Shown here: positions 1 to 9,116 of the stretch, one piece after another
Layout: the number at the start of each line of letters is the position of its first letter
How positions within the stretch are numbered: the first letter of the stretch is position 1
Assembly: GCA_016787545.1 (NCBI GenBank)
Contig: JAEUUS010000415.1
Location: forward strand, 1-47,115
Source of the DNA: Saprospiraceae bacterium
GTDB lineage: Bacteria; Bacteroidota; Bacteroidia; Chitinophagales; Saprospiraceae
Direction of reading: 5' to 3'
DNA: 47,115 nucleotides
The notes under the pieces: generated by a model
What the model was told of the DNA's origin: nothing
Seen by the model: only the letters and a program-made list of their open reading frames with translations
The model's database searches: none
Program-made: the position numbers and the translations under genes

Positions 1-1
1 C

Positions 2-3000
2 ATGCAGACACCGCCCAACTGGTCGGTTAACCCAACAGATTATGAGTTCAATATGAACGCTGTAATCCGGGTAAACTATGTGGGCAACCCGGCTAACCAG
101 GCCGGCAATCTGGTGGGTGCGTTTGTAGGAAACGAACTCCGCGGCGTGGCAACACCCCTGTTTTTCGGATCCAATGCCTATTATTTCATCACCTTTTATT
201 CCAATGAATATTTTGGTGAAACGGTGAATTTCAAGGTGTACTACCAACCTGATGATGCTGTTTATCCGGCATTTGAGGAGGTTTCTTTTGTACACAATGG
301 TTCTATTGGCACCTCAGAACTGCCGTTCTGGATCAATATTGACCCCAACGCAGATTTTCCTCCGGAATTGGAGCCATTGCTGGCCGACACCACCCTGCAG
401 GGCATTCCGTTTGAAACGGTGAATCTGCCGGATTATCTGATCAGTCTGGACGGCGATCCGGTTACCTGGAGCGCTCAGCCGGGTCCGAATCTCACAGCTA
501 CCATCGTGAATGGTGTGCTGACCGTTACACCTTTATCCAACCAATGGATTGGAACAGATTCTGTGCGCATTATCGTAAAGGAAAATACGCCCAATCAGCT
601 GGCCGACACCATCACCGGATGGTTCACAGTGCTGCCGGATTATGGTCCGCCGGTATGGCAAAACATACCCGACCAGAACATCTACCAGGGCGATGACTTT
701 ACCGATTTTGATCTGGATGACTACCTGAATTTCAACGGCGATTGTCGGGTATACGAGCTACAGGTATATCCTTTTGATGGTACTGCGCCGGATCCGGCAT
801 GGCCGGCTATTACGCCTGGCAACCAGCCCATGAGCATCATTGCCCGACCGCAGTTTGTGGATATTCAACTGGCCGGAGCAGGCTCCAAACTGGCCGCTTA
901 TGTGAACGGAACCCGCGCAGCCTGGGCAACCGCCACCGGCGCACCGCCGAATGTTACCTACCAGCTCAGTTTGAAAAACGTAGGCGCCGGAAACATCAGC
1001 TTTGAGTTCTATGATGCTGATAATCAGTATCTGTATACAGAAAGCTCTAACCTGACTTTTGTTTCCGGAGGTTCCATTGGCAGTGTTTCCAATCCATACC
1101 TGATCCAACTTTCTCCGCTTATCCCAAGCATTGGTCCGGGCAATGTGGTGAATGTTGCCATTGATGATCCCAACTGGCTGGGAAGCTACCCGGTGGACTT
1201 CATAGTTTATGATTGTGATTATCCGGATTTAAGGCGAGATACCGAGCAGGTGGTATTCACCATTCAGACCGATATCCGTCCAAACATAACTTCTTCCACT
1301 TCCGTAAACTTTGAGGAAAACGCTTGTTATGTGTTGTACGACACTCAAACCAGCGATCCCAACAACAGCGAGGGCAACGGTCTGACCTACTCCCTTGATG
1401 GAGGGGCAGATGCATCCAGATTTTCCATCAATGCCCAAAATGGCGTTTTGAGTTGGGCAGCCGGTTTTACACCGGATTTTGAATCGCCACAGGATGCCAA
1501 TGCCGACAATCAATATGAAGTCAACATCAAAGTGACCAATGCCGGAAACCAAAGCGATGCTATTGCATTGGTGGTTACCGTTACCAATCAGGCCAACGAG
1601 CCGTTTGCGGTAGCCATTAACGGCGGCATTAACCTCATTTGCAGCAATGCAGGCGCTACCCTGACAGCCTCTGGCGCAGTAAGTTATGTATGGAGCACGG
1701 GATCTACCCAGCCGCAAATCACGGTAAACGCTGCGGGAACTTACACAGTTACCGGAACCAGCACTGGTTCCTGCACCGCCAGCGCCACCGTGGTAGTGTC
1801 TGGACCGCCCACGATTACAGCCACCGGTAATGCCGGCATTGTATGCCTGGGAACCAACATTACCCTTGGCTCCAGCCCTGCTGGCGGCACGCCTCCATAC
1901 GCGCAATTTGCCTGGAGCGGCCCGAACAACTACCAGTCCAGCCAGGAAGATCCGGCGCCATTTGCGGCAACTGCTGGCTCTGGAGGCACTTACACGGTTG
2001 TAGTAACGGATGCGCCAGGTTGTACGGCGTCTGCGAGTGTAAACATCACCGTTTCCTCCAATCCGGCGCCTACCATTTCTGCAGGCAGCAACTCTCCGGT
2101 TTGTGTGGGCGCCAATATTTCCCTGAATTCAACCCCATCGGGCGGTTCCGGACAAGGTTACACCTTCCTGTGGTCTGGCCCGAATGGGTACGGAGCTACC
2201 GGCCAAAATCCTGCGCCATTTGTGGCCACTTCAGCAGCTGCAGGCACTTACACTGTAGTGGTAACCGACAACGCAGGCTGCTCCGGCAGCGCCACTACGG
2301 TGGTTACAGTAAATGACCTGCCTGTTATTACTGCTTCCAGCAACAGTCCGGTGAGCCAGGGCGGCACTATTCAGCTCAGTTCCACTGCTTCAGGTGGCTC
2401 CGGTTCCGGGTACACATTCCTGTGGTCTGGACCGAACAATTACAGCGCCAACGTGGAAGACCCGGCCGGATTCCCGGCCACTCAGGCAGCTTCCGGTGTG
2501 TATACGGTTACCCTTACCGATGGCAATGGCTGTACCAAAACAGCCAGTACAACGGTAACGGTAGTAGCTTGCCCAACCATTACCGCATCAGTGAACGGTG
2601 CGGTGTGCGAAGGTGGAAACATTGTACTCAGCTCCACGCCATCAGGCGGAGCTTTGCCTTATGCTGCGTTTGCCTGGGCTGGCCCGAATAATTACAGCGC
2701 CAATGTGGAAGACCCGGCTGGGTTCCCGGCAGGCATGTCGGCCAATGGCACTTACACGGTGAGCGTAACTGATGCCCTGGGATGTGTGGCTACCGCAACG
2801 GTTTCCGTTACGGTCAATCCCAACCCATCCATCAGCGCCCAAAACAATGGCCCAATCTGTTCTGGTTCAAACGTTGTGCTGACTTCAACGCCATCTGGCG
2901 GCACACCGGGGTATACATTCTCCTGGGTAGGTCCCGACTTCTTTGGAGCCAGCGTGGAAGATCCGGCGCCGTTCACCGGCACCGCTGCTTCTTCAGGGGT

Positions 3001-6000
3001 TTATACGGTGAAAGTAACGGATGTAAAAGGTTGCACTGCTACAGCCACTACACAAATGACCGTAAAAGCCCGACCAGTGGTAGCGGCCACAAACAATGGC
3101 TCTTTGTGCCTGGGTGCAACGCTCGATCTGAAATCCAACCCATCAGGCGGTTCTGGCAATTACAGCAGCTTTAACTGGACTGGCCCGAACAACTTTACCT
3201 CAGGCCTGCAAGACCCGAAGATTTCCAACATAATGCTGGTTAATGCCGGAACCTACTTCGTAACGGTAACAGATAATGCTGGTTGCACCGGAACCTCTTC
3301 CACCACCTTGTCTATTTCTACCAACAACGCACCAACCATAACTGCCGGAAGCAACAGCCCGCTTTGTGCTGGCAGCCAACTGGTGCTTACCTCTACGCCC
3401 AACGCCGGAACGCCGCCATACACTGCGTTTGCCTGGGCTGGCCCAAATGGTTACGGCTCGAGCATGGAAGACCCAACTCCGTTCACCATTTTCCAGAACG
3501 GTGCAGGTATATATACCGTAACAGTAACAGATACCAAAAACTGTAAAGGAACAGCCAGCGTATCTGTCAATGTATTTGGTCCAAGCCTGGCGCCTACTAC
3601 CAATAGCCCGGTTTGCCCGGGCTCCACCTTGCAGTTGAATTCCGGCGGCCCCAGCGGTCAGGGCGTAAGCTACAACTGGACGGGGCCAAACAGCTTTAGT
3701 TCCACAGACATAAATCCAAGCATTCCGAATGCCACACCGGCAGCCAGTGGAACCTACTCCGTTACGGTAAACGATAACGGCTGTTTCAATTCAGCAACCG
3801 TAACTGCGTCCGTGGCAGACGCTGTACCACCAACGATCAGCTGTCCGGCCAACACTACCCTCCAGGCAGATGCTCAATGCAGTGCCCTGGTAGGCACCTG
3901 GAACGCATTATCCGTCAGCGACAACTGCAATCCAACGCCTTCCGTAACTCAATCTCCGGCAGCAGGCACAAGTCTTAATGGTCATAACGATGTAGAAACC
4001 ATCACCCTGACCGCCAACGACGGCAATGGGAATACCAGTTCATGCAATTTCACGCTAACGCTGAAAGATATTACCGCACCTGACATTACCTGTCCGGCTA
4101 ACCAAACGGTTACAGCCAACAGCGCATGTGAAGGCACTGTGGGATCCTGGGCGCCGGCAACGCTGAGCGACAATTGCACAGTGAACCCAATGGTTAGCCA
4201 GAGTCCTGCTGCCTCTACCTTACTTAGTGGCCACAATGATGCTGAGACGGTAACCCTTACAGCAGACGATGGAAATGGTAACACTGCCAACTGCAGCTTT
4301 GTAGTAACATTACTTGACCAAACGCCGCCATCCATCACCTGCCCGGCCAACACCACTATTTCAGCTGATGCAAGTTGTAGCGGCACGCTGGGAAGCTATC
4401 AGCCTGTTTCCTTAACAGATAACTGTGCTGCCAACCCTGGTTTTACCCAAAGCCCGGCTGCCGGCACCGTGCTTGTTGGGCACAATGATGCAGAAACAGT
4501 TACCCTGAATGCTACCGATGGAAATGGCAATAGCAGCAGTTGCAATTTTACCGTTACCCTGTTGGATGTAACTCCTCCGTCCATTACCTGCCCGGGGCCA
4601 CAAACCCTCAACGCTGATGCAAACTGTAGCAGCGCACTGGGCTCCTGGTCGGCGGTAAGTGTAGGCGACAACTGCAACCCTAGTCCAACGGTAACACAAA
4701 GTCCGGCGCCGTCTACGCTGTTGGTCGGTCATAACGATACCGAAACAGTTACGCTTACAGCCAACGACGGCAATGGCAATACAGCCAACTGTACTTTTGT
4801 GGTTACACTCAAAGACGTAACGCCGCCATCCATTACCTGTCCGGCGAACACTACGGTATCAGCTAATGCCAACTGTCAGGGCACTGTAGGCGCGCACGCA
4901 CCCGTATCCGTGGGCGACAACTGTAACCCAAGTCCAACGGTGACACAAAGCCCGGCGGCTTCCACTGTTCTGAGTGGCCATAATGATGTGGAAACCGTAA
5001 CGCTTACAGCCAACGACGGCAATGGCAACAGCCAGTCCTGTTCCTTTACGGTTACCTTGAAAGATGTAACCCCGCCAAGCATTGTTTGCCCGCCCGATGC
5101 CACCGTGAACGCCGATGCCAACTGCTCAGGCCTGGTTGGCGTGCACACACCGGTTTCAGTGAGCGACAATTGCAACCCGTCGCCAAGCGTAACCCAGAGC
5201 CCGGTTCCGGGAACTGTGCTTATCGGACATAATGATGTAGAAACAGTAACGCTTACAGCCAACGACGGCAATGGCAACACAGCCTCCTGCAGTTTAACGG
5301 TAACCCTGAAAGACGTAACCAAGCCAAGCATTACCTGCCCGGCCAATGTTACGCTGAATGCGGATGCCAACTGTAGCAGTTTGCTGGGGTCTTACAACGC
5401 AGTTTCTGTTAGCGACAACTGTTCAGCCAACCCGACAGTTACACAGAGTCCTGCACCCTCCACAGTACTCAGCGGCCACAACGACGTAGAAGTGGTAACC
5501 CTTACCGCCGACGATGGCAACGGGAACACCCAATTCTGCACGTTTACGGTTACACTCAAAGATGTAACCGCCCCGGTTGTTGTTTGTAAACCTTACACCG
5601 CAGCACTAAATGCGGCCGGTACTGTAACCGTAACAACCGGCGATGTTTATCAAAGCGGTTCAGACAACTGCGGTGTGGTAAATCAGGTTTCAGTAACGCC
5701 CAACACCTTCAATTGCAGCCAGTTGGGCCCGAATACCGTAGTACTGACCGTGAATGACGGCAATGGCAACACGGCCTCTTGTAATGCAGTGGTAACTGTG
5801 GTGGATTTAATTCCTCCAACCATGTTGTGCAAGGATATCACGATAGCTTTGAGTGCTGCCGGAGTGGCGTTTGTTGCTGCTTCTGAAATCAATAACGGCA
5901 GTTTCGACAACTGCACCTTAACCAATTTATCCCTTGCGCCCAACGCATTCAACTGTAGCAATCTGGGAGTGAATATCGTTACGCTCACAGGTACAGACCA

Positions 6001-7312
6001 AAGTGGCAACACTGCTACTTGTCAGGGTACTGTGAATATTATTGACAATATTCCTCCTACCATGTTGTGCAAAAATGCCACGATAAACCTCAACGCACAA
6101 GGTGTTGCAACCTTAACCGTGGCTGATGTCAATAACGGCAGTTTTGACAATTGTACAATTGTGGAGTTTAATTTAAGCAAAACCCAGTTTACCTGTGCCG
6201 ACCTCGGCGACAATCAGGTAATCCTGACTGGTCGGGATCAAAGCGGCAATTTGGGAAATTGTTCTGCCACGGTTACTGTTCGGGATTTGATTTTGCCAAC
6301 AGCGAAATGTAAAAACTCCATCGCCAATTTAGGCGCTAATGGTACTGTAACAGTAGATCCAAATGTTGTAAATGACGGGAGCAGCGACAATTGTAGTTTC
6401 ACTTTAAGTGTCACGCCTAATTCCTATAACTGTAGTCAATTAGGAATAAATGTGGTAACATTGAAGGTGACTGATATTGCGGGTAATACCAAAACCTGCA
6501 CAGCCAGAGTAACGGTAAAAGATATTACAGCGCCAACAGCTTCCTGCAAAAACATCACTGTTTTCCTGGACGGGCTCGGCAAAGTAACCATCAATCCTAT
6601 TGATTTGGATAACGGCAGCTCTGACAATTGCAGCATTAGTACCAGAACCTTGCAACGGACGGAATTCAACTGTAGCGACATTGCAGCTCCGGTGGGTAAT
6701 TTATTGACAGTTAAAGACCCTTCCGGAAATATGTCGACCTGCTTGGGACTGGTTACGGTGAAAGACAATCTGGCGCCTACGCCGGTTTGTAACGATGCCG
6801 TAGTGACCCTCTCTAATGGCAGTGCAACCGTTTACCCGTCGATACTGGCGGATTCCAGTTTTGACAACTGTTCGGTTACCACCTACCTGCCATCTGCCAA
6901 AACATACACAGCAGCAGGCATTTACAACCTGACTATTACCGTAAAGGACTGGAGTGGAAACGCCGCAACCTGCGTTTCGGTTATTACTGTAAATCAAAAC
7001 AGTCCGGTAAGGGATGAAACACAGGATCCGGTTGAGCTTGAATTCACGGTAAATGACCCGCTGAATCTCACTGCCTACCCAAATCCGGGTTCAGGTGAAG
7101 TGAACATTGAGTTCCAGCTGCCGGAAGAACAGTGGTTCAGGATGAATTTGCTGGATGCTACTGGCCGTTTGATGTTGGAAGAACAACATTTAGGCGCAAA
7201 AGGCAGCAATCATTTGTATCTCGATTTGCGCAAGGCGCCCACAGGCCTTTACCTGCTGGAATGCCAGTCCGGGCATCTGAGATCCGTAAAACACCTGATC
7301 CTGCAACACTAA
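2..7312 (+). CDS. Giant modular secreted surface protein, 5' end missing, T9SS type A sorting domain
   Basis: The 2436 visible residues have no signal peptide at the beginning, so the gene very probably starts upstream of the window and the Met at base 2 is internal. Modules in order: two related beta-rich domains (about residues 1-115 and 245-370), a cadherin-like domain (about 427-530), eight PKD/Ig-like repeats with WSGPNxY and GxYTVTVTD motifs (about 603-1275), seven HYR-type repeats of exactly 83 residues (1276-1856), six further Cys-paired repeats of about 80 residues (1857 to about 2333) and a C-terminal sorting domain (about 2345-2436) containing AYPNPGSGE and a GLYLLE strand. Such C-termini direct export by the type IX system and cell-surface anchoring or release. 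Paired Cys in most repeats suggest disulfide-stiffened rods. An adhesin or stalk role is inference; no catalytic domain is visible. A strong terminator follows at once. Confidence 0.9.
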   Translation: MQTPPNWSVNPTDYEFNMNAVIRVNYVGNPANQAGNLVGAFVGNELRGVATPLFFGSNAYYFITFYSNEYFGETVNFKVYYQPDDAVYPAFEEVSFVHNGSIGTSELPFWINIDPNADFPPELEPLLADTTLQGIPFETVNLPDYLISLDGDPVTWSAQPGPNLTATIVNGVLTVTPLSNQWIGTDSVRIIVKENTPNQLADTITGWFTVLPDYGPPVWQNIPDQNIYQGDDFTDFDLDDYLNFNGDCRVYELQVYPFDGTAPDPAWPAITPGNQPMSIIARPQFVDIQLAGAGSKLAAYVNGTRAAWATATGAPPNVTYQLSLKNVGAGNISFEFYDADNQYLYTESSNLTFVSGGSIGSVSNPYLIQLSPLIPSIGPGNVVNVAIDDPNWLGSYPVDFIVYDCDYPDLRRDTEQVVFTIQTDIRPNITSSTSVNFEENACYVLYDTQTSDPNNSEGNGLTYSLDGGADASRFSINAQNGVLSWAAGFTPDFESPQDANADNQYEVNIKVTNAGNQSDAIALVVTVTNQANEPFAVAINGGINLICSNAGATLTASGAVSYVWSTGSTQPQITVNAAGTYTVTGTSTGSCTASATVVVSGPPTITATGNAGIVCLGTNITLGSSPAGGTPPYAQFAWSGPNNYQSSQEDPAPFAATAGSGGTYTVVVTDAPGCTASASVNITVSSNPAPTISAGSNSPVCVGANISLNSTPSGGSGQGYTFLWSGPNGYGATGQNPAPFVATSAAAGTYTVVVTDNAGCSGSATTVVTVNDLPVITASSNSPVSQGGTIQLSSTASGGSGSGYTFLWSGPNNYSANVEDPAGFPATQAASGVYTVTLTDGNGCTKTASTTVTVVACPTITASVNGAVCEGGNIVLSSTPSGGALPYAAFAWAGPNNYSANVEDPAGFPAGMSANGTYTVSVTDALGCVATATVSVTVNPNPSISAQNNGPICSGSNVVLTSTPSGGTPGYTFSWVGPDFFGASVEDPAPFTGTAASSGVYTVKVTDVKGCTATATTQMTVKARPVVAATNNGSLCLGATLDLKSNPSGGSGNYSSFNWTGPNNFTSGLQDPKISNIMLVNAGTYFVTVTDNAGCTGTSSTTLSISTNNAPTITAGSNSPLCAGSQLVLTSTPNAGTPPYTAFAWAGPNGYGSSMEDPTPFTIFQNGAGIYTVTVTDTKNCKGTASVSVNVFGPSLAPTTNSPVCPGSTLQLNSGGPSGQGVSYNWTGPNSFSSTDINPSIPNATPAASGTYSVTVNDNGCFNSATVTASVADAVPPTISCPANTTLQADAQCSALVGTWNALSVSDNCNPTPSVTQSPAAGTSLNGHNDVETITLTANDGNGNTSSCNFTLTLKDITAPDITCPANQTVTANSACEGTVGSWAPATLSDNCTVNPMVSQSPAASTLLSGHNDAETVTLTADDGNGNTANCSFVVTLLDQTPPSITCPANTTISADASCSGTLGSYQPVSLTDNCAANPGFTQSPAAGTVLVGHNDAETVTLNATDGNGNSSSCNFTVTLLDVTPPSITCPGPQTLNADANCSSALGSWSAVSVGDNCNPSPTVTQSPAPSTLLVGHNDTETVTLTANDGNGNTANCTFVVTLKDVTPPSITCPANTTVSANANCQGTVGAHAPVSVGDNCNPSPTVTQSPAASTVLSGHNDVETVTLTANDGNGNSQSCSFTVTLKDVTPPSIVCPPDATVNADANCSGLVGVHTPVSVSDNCNPSPSVTQSPVPGTVLIGHNDVETVTLTANDGNGNTASCSLTVTLKDVTKPSITCPANVTLNADANCSSLLGSYNAVSVSDNCSANPTVTQSPAPSTVLSGHNDVEVVTLTADDGNGNTQFCTFTVTLKDVTAPVVVCKPYTAALNAAGTVTVTTGDVYQSGSDNCGVVNQVSVTPNTFNCSQLGPNTVVLTVNDGNGNTASCNAVVTVVDLIPPTMLCKDITIALSAAGVAFVAASEINNGSFDNCTLTNLSLAPNAFNCSNLGVNIVTLTGTDQSGNTATCQGTVNIIDNIPPTMLCKNATINLNAQGVATLTVADVNNGSFDNCTIVEFNLSKTQFTCADLGDNQVILTGRDQSGNLGNCSATVTVRDLILPTAKCKNSIANLGANGTVTVDPNVVNDGSSDNCSFTLSVTPNSYNCSQLGINVVTLKVTDIAGNTKTCTARVTVKDITAPTASCKNITVFLDGLGKVTINPIDLDNGSSDNCSISTRTLQRTEFNCSDIAAPVGNLLTVKDPSGNMSTCLGLVTVKDNLAPTPVCNDAVVTLSNGSATVYPSILADSSFDNCSVTTYLPSAKTYTAAGIYNLTITVKDWSGNAATCVSVITVNQNSPVRDETQDPVELEFTVNDPLNLTAYPNPGSGEVNIEFQLPEEQWFRMNLLDATGRLMLEEQHLGAKGSNHLYLDLRKAPTGLYLLECQSGHLRSVKHLILQH
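1808..3826 (+). repeat. Eight PKD/Ig-like repeats inside the giant protein gene
   Basis: Eight consecutive units of about 80-87 codons. Each starts like TITAGSNSPVC.G, continues with LTSTPSGG and FxWxGPNxY, and ends in GTYTVTVTDxxGC. They differ in length and sequence more than the HYR block that follows. A shorter variant unit precedes them at about 1605-1807. Such units are common in secreted proteins of Bacteroidota and probably act as spacers or binding modules. Confidence 0.8.
3827..5569 (+). repeat. Seven tandem HYR-type repeats, 249 bp each
   Basis: Seven back-to-back units of exactly 83 codons. Each begins PPSITCPANTT, has SDNC near the middle, then the signature GHNDxETVTLTAxDGNGN, and ends VTLKDVT. 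The length never varies. Units 4, 5 and 6 share a 29-base identical stretch in the region encoding TLTANDGNGN, pointing to recent duplication or gene conversion. HYR modules are Ig-like and associated with adhesion. Confidence 0.9.
5570..7000 (+). repeat. Six degenerate Cys-paired repeats, about 240 bp each
   Basis: Six units of about 76-81 codons follow the HYR block without a gap. The pattern is PPTMLCKxxTxxL, then VxxxxNNGSxDNC, then FNCSxLGxNxVTLTxxDxSGNxxTC. They share the DNC and DxSGN cores with the HYR units but lack the GHND segment and are more diverged, the last being the weakest. Confidence 0.8.
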
Positions 7313-7336
7313 AAGTTATATACGGTAGGAAGTATA

Positions 7337-7380
7337 AGCCCCTGTTGGTCGGAAGATCACTGGGGCTATTTTTTTTTTTT
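7337..7380 (+). terminator. Intrinsic terminator of the giant protein gene
   Basis: AGCCCC (7337-7342) pairs with GGGGCT (7362-7367). An inner TGGTC/GATCA helix is capped by a GGAA tetraloop, and the outer stem is followed by A and a run of about 12 T. The T-run serves only plus-strand transcripts. The minus-strand response regulator gene ends at 7383, directly beyond it. Confidence 0.88.
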
Positions 7381-7382
7381 AG

Positions 7383-8063
7383 TTAACCCAATTGAACCAA
7401 TCCATTTTGGATGGCATACACCACCAGGCCAGCGGTGTTACGGCATCCTAATTTTGCCAGCATGTTGTTTCGGTGACCTTCTACTGTTCGATTGCTGATG
7501 TATAATTTATCCGCAATTTCCTGGGTGGTACATTCGGCGCAAATTAATTGCAGCACTTCTTTTTCCCTGCTTGTCAGCTCTATATCAAAACTGCGCTGAG
7601 GTTTTACAGGATTACGACCGGTTATGTTATCGCGGATGACCTCCATGACCATCTGGTTGTAATAAAATCCTTTTTCACGGACCATTCTGATGGTTTCCAC
7701 CACTTCATCCGGGTGAGCATTTTTACCCAAATAGGCTGCGGCTCCTATTTCTATCATGTTCAGGATGAATGCTTTGGATACATGCGAGGACACCACAACG
7801 ATCATGATAGACGGAAATTCCTTCCGTATCAATTCAGCAGCCTCAATGCCCGTCATGCCCGGCATTTTAAGGTCGAGCAGTAATACTTCCGGCAATTCAT
7901 CAGATTGCCGGATACGGGTAAGCAACTCTTCGCCGTTTTCGGCCTCCAGCACAATTTTCATGTCCGGATAATCTTCCAGAATCAGCCTCATACCTCTTCT
8001 GAATAAGGCTTCGTCGTCGGCGAGCGCTACAAGAATCTCAGGTGTCATAGGTACAGATGTCAT
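7383..8063 (-). CDS. NarL/FixJ-type response regulator
   Basis: A 226-residue DNA-binding response regulator, normal length for the family. The receiver domain (about 11-125) carries the acidic pocket D16/D17, the phosphoacceptor D64 in LLLDLKMPGMTG, the switch Ser92/93 and K114. The C-terminal LuxR-type helix-turn-helix (about 163-226) has LTSREKEVLQLI and ISNRTVEGHRNNMLAKLG. It is encoded just downstream of a histidine kinase whose stop overlaps this start in an ATGA arrangement (8060-8063), so the two are translationally coupled partners. The regulon is unknown. The neighbouring giant protein and protease genes are possible targets, but nothing in the sequence shows that. Confidence 0.95.
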   Translation of the reverse strand: MTSVPMTPEILVALADDEALFRRGMRLILEDYPDMKIVLEAENGEELLTRIRQSDELPEVLLLDLKMPGMTGIEAAELIRKEFPSIMIVVVSSHVSKAFILNMIEIGAAAYLGKNAHPDEVVETIRMVREKGFYYNQMVMEVIRDNITGRNPVKPQRSFDIELTSREKEVLQLICAECTTQEIADKLYISNRTVEGHRNNMLAKLGCRNTAGLVVYAIQNGLVQLG

Positions 8064-8899
8064 TGTTTTTCCGACATTACCGGAATGGTTAAGCGAATTT
8101 CAAAGCCGTGGTCAGGGGCGGTACTCATGTCAACCGAGGCGCTAATCATCTTCGCCCGGTTCATGATATTTTGCAAACCGAATCCTTTATCGGAAAGACT
8201 ATCCGGATCGAAGCCTATTCCATTATCGCAATACTGAAAGGCAATCACGTCCTCTTCCTTGTGCAAATCTATGGTGATAAAACTGGCCGAAGCATGTTTG
8301 AGGGTATTGTTGCTCAATTCCTGAATAATCCTGAACAGGTTCAATTCACTATTCACATCACCGAGATCACTTCTTTCCAGATTGTGTTGCAATCTGACAT
8401 CGGCAGAGCCCGTGTTTCTGATCTGTTCACACCATTCCTCCAAAGCCTCCACCAAACCAAAACCTTCCAAAGTTGGCGGAACCAATTCATGCGAAATACG
8501 GCGAGTCAGACCAAGCGTTTCCCCAATCAGGTCATTTATTTCATCGCTCATTTCTTCGTATTCCTGCTTATCGGGTTCGGTGCGACGAAGTCTGTGAAAC
8601 GTTAGATGCAAGACACCCATTTTGGTGCAAACCTCATCATGCAATTGTGCAGCAATACGCTGCCTTTCAGCCTCTTGTGCCAGTAAATTCCCTTCCCAAA
8701 GCTGCTGTTGTCGCTTGAGCTCGGCTGCTTGCTTGCCCAGGCTGCTGTTGAGCCGTTTTAATTCCTGGCGTTGCTGAAGAAACATCCAGCCTCCAAAGGC
8801 CAATGTCACCAATAATAACAGAATAAGAATGATTGTCATATACCGTCTAAAATACAATGGTAAACAAGTTGCTGAAGCATTAGGAACCGCTATTACCAT
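8060..8899 (-). CDS. Sensor histidine kinase, HisKA_3 type
   Basis: A 279-residue kinase with one N-terminal membrane helix (about 21-40), a short coiled linker rich in Gln and Lys (about 41-80), then the dimerisation/phosphoacceptor segment with H87 in RIAAQLHDEV. The ATP-binding domain shows the N box ELSNNTLKHA (194-203), the G1 box CDNGIGF and the G2 motif KGFGLQNI. There is no separate sensor domain; the protein has almost no extracytoplasmic loop, so it probably senses through the membrane or a partner. The ATG at 8899 is used. M21 (base 8839), which opens the membrane helix, is an alternative start. It forms an operon with the overlapping response regulator gene. The signal is unknown. 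Confidence 0.93.
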   Translation of the reverse strand: MVIAVPNASATCLPLYFRRYMTIILILLLLVTLAFGGWMFLQQRQELKRLNSSLGKQAAELKRQQQLWEGNLLAQEAERQRIAAQLHDEVCTKMGVLHLTFHRLRRTEPDKQEYEEMSDEINDLIGETLGLTRRISHELVPPTLEGFGLVEALEEWCEQIRNTGSADVRLQHNLERSDLGDVNSELNLFRIIQELSNNTLKHASASFITIDLHKEEDVIAFQYCDNGIGFDPDSLSDKGFGLQNIMNRAKMISASVDMSTAPDHGFEIRLTIPVMSEKQ

Positions 8900-9022
8900 T
8901 AGAAAGGGCTAATGTAGGGCGTTCGGCAAATCTCTGTGAAAAAGTCGGAGACATACCCCGTAAAAATACCTGATTTTTTACTTCAGGTTATTTTACGCTA
9001 ATACGCAACAGGATTCAGCCCG

Positions 9023-9115
9023 CACCTTTGTTTCAGAAAATGATTTGATAGCTTAACAGAAAGACGGGATTGGTTAAATTGCAAACAGGGCGACGAACCG
9101 TCGTCCTGTTTTTTT
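9023..9115 (+). ncRNA. Possible small RNA with its own terminator
   Basis: Between two minus-strand genes lies a plus-strand near-match to the Bacteroidota -7 box, CACCTTTG (9023-9030), and about 50 bases later a very strong hairpin: AAACAGG-G-CGACG (9083-9095) pairs with CGTCG-T-CCTGTTT (9099-9111) around a 3-nt loop, followed by TTTTATT. A transcript of about 80 nt from roughly 9037 is possible. No upstream TTG box is evident. The hairpin could instead be the 3' end of the subtilase mRNA. Confidence 0.35.
9083..9115. terminator. Strong hairpin terminator between the kinase and subtilase genes
   Basis: A 13-bp stem with one G-U pair and a 3-nt loop lies 1-6 bases beyond the subtilase stop codon. 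The long T-run is on the plus strand. Read on the minus strand the stem is followed by only three T, so it may serve the subtilase weakly or a plus-strand RNA strongly. Confidence 0.7.
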
Positions 9116-9116
9116 A

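Noticed and set aside
3982-5370. Several antisense frames with low-complexity Val/Thr/Leu proteins
   Set aside because: They mirror the HYR repeat array on the other strand and arise from its biased composition.
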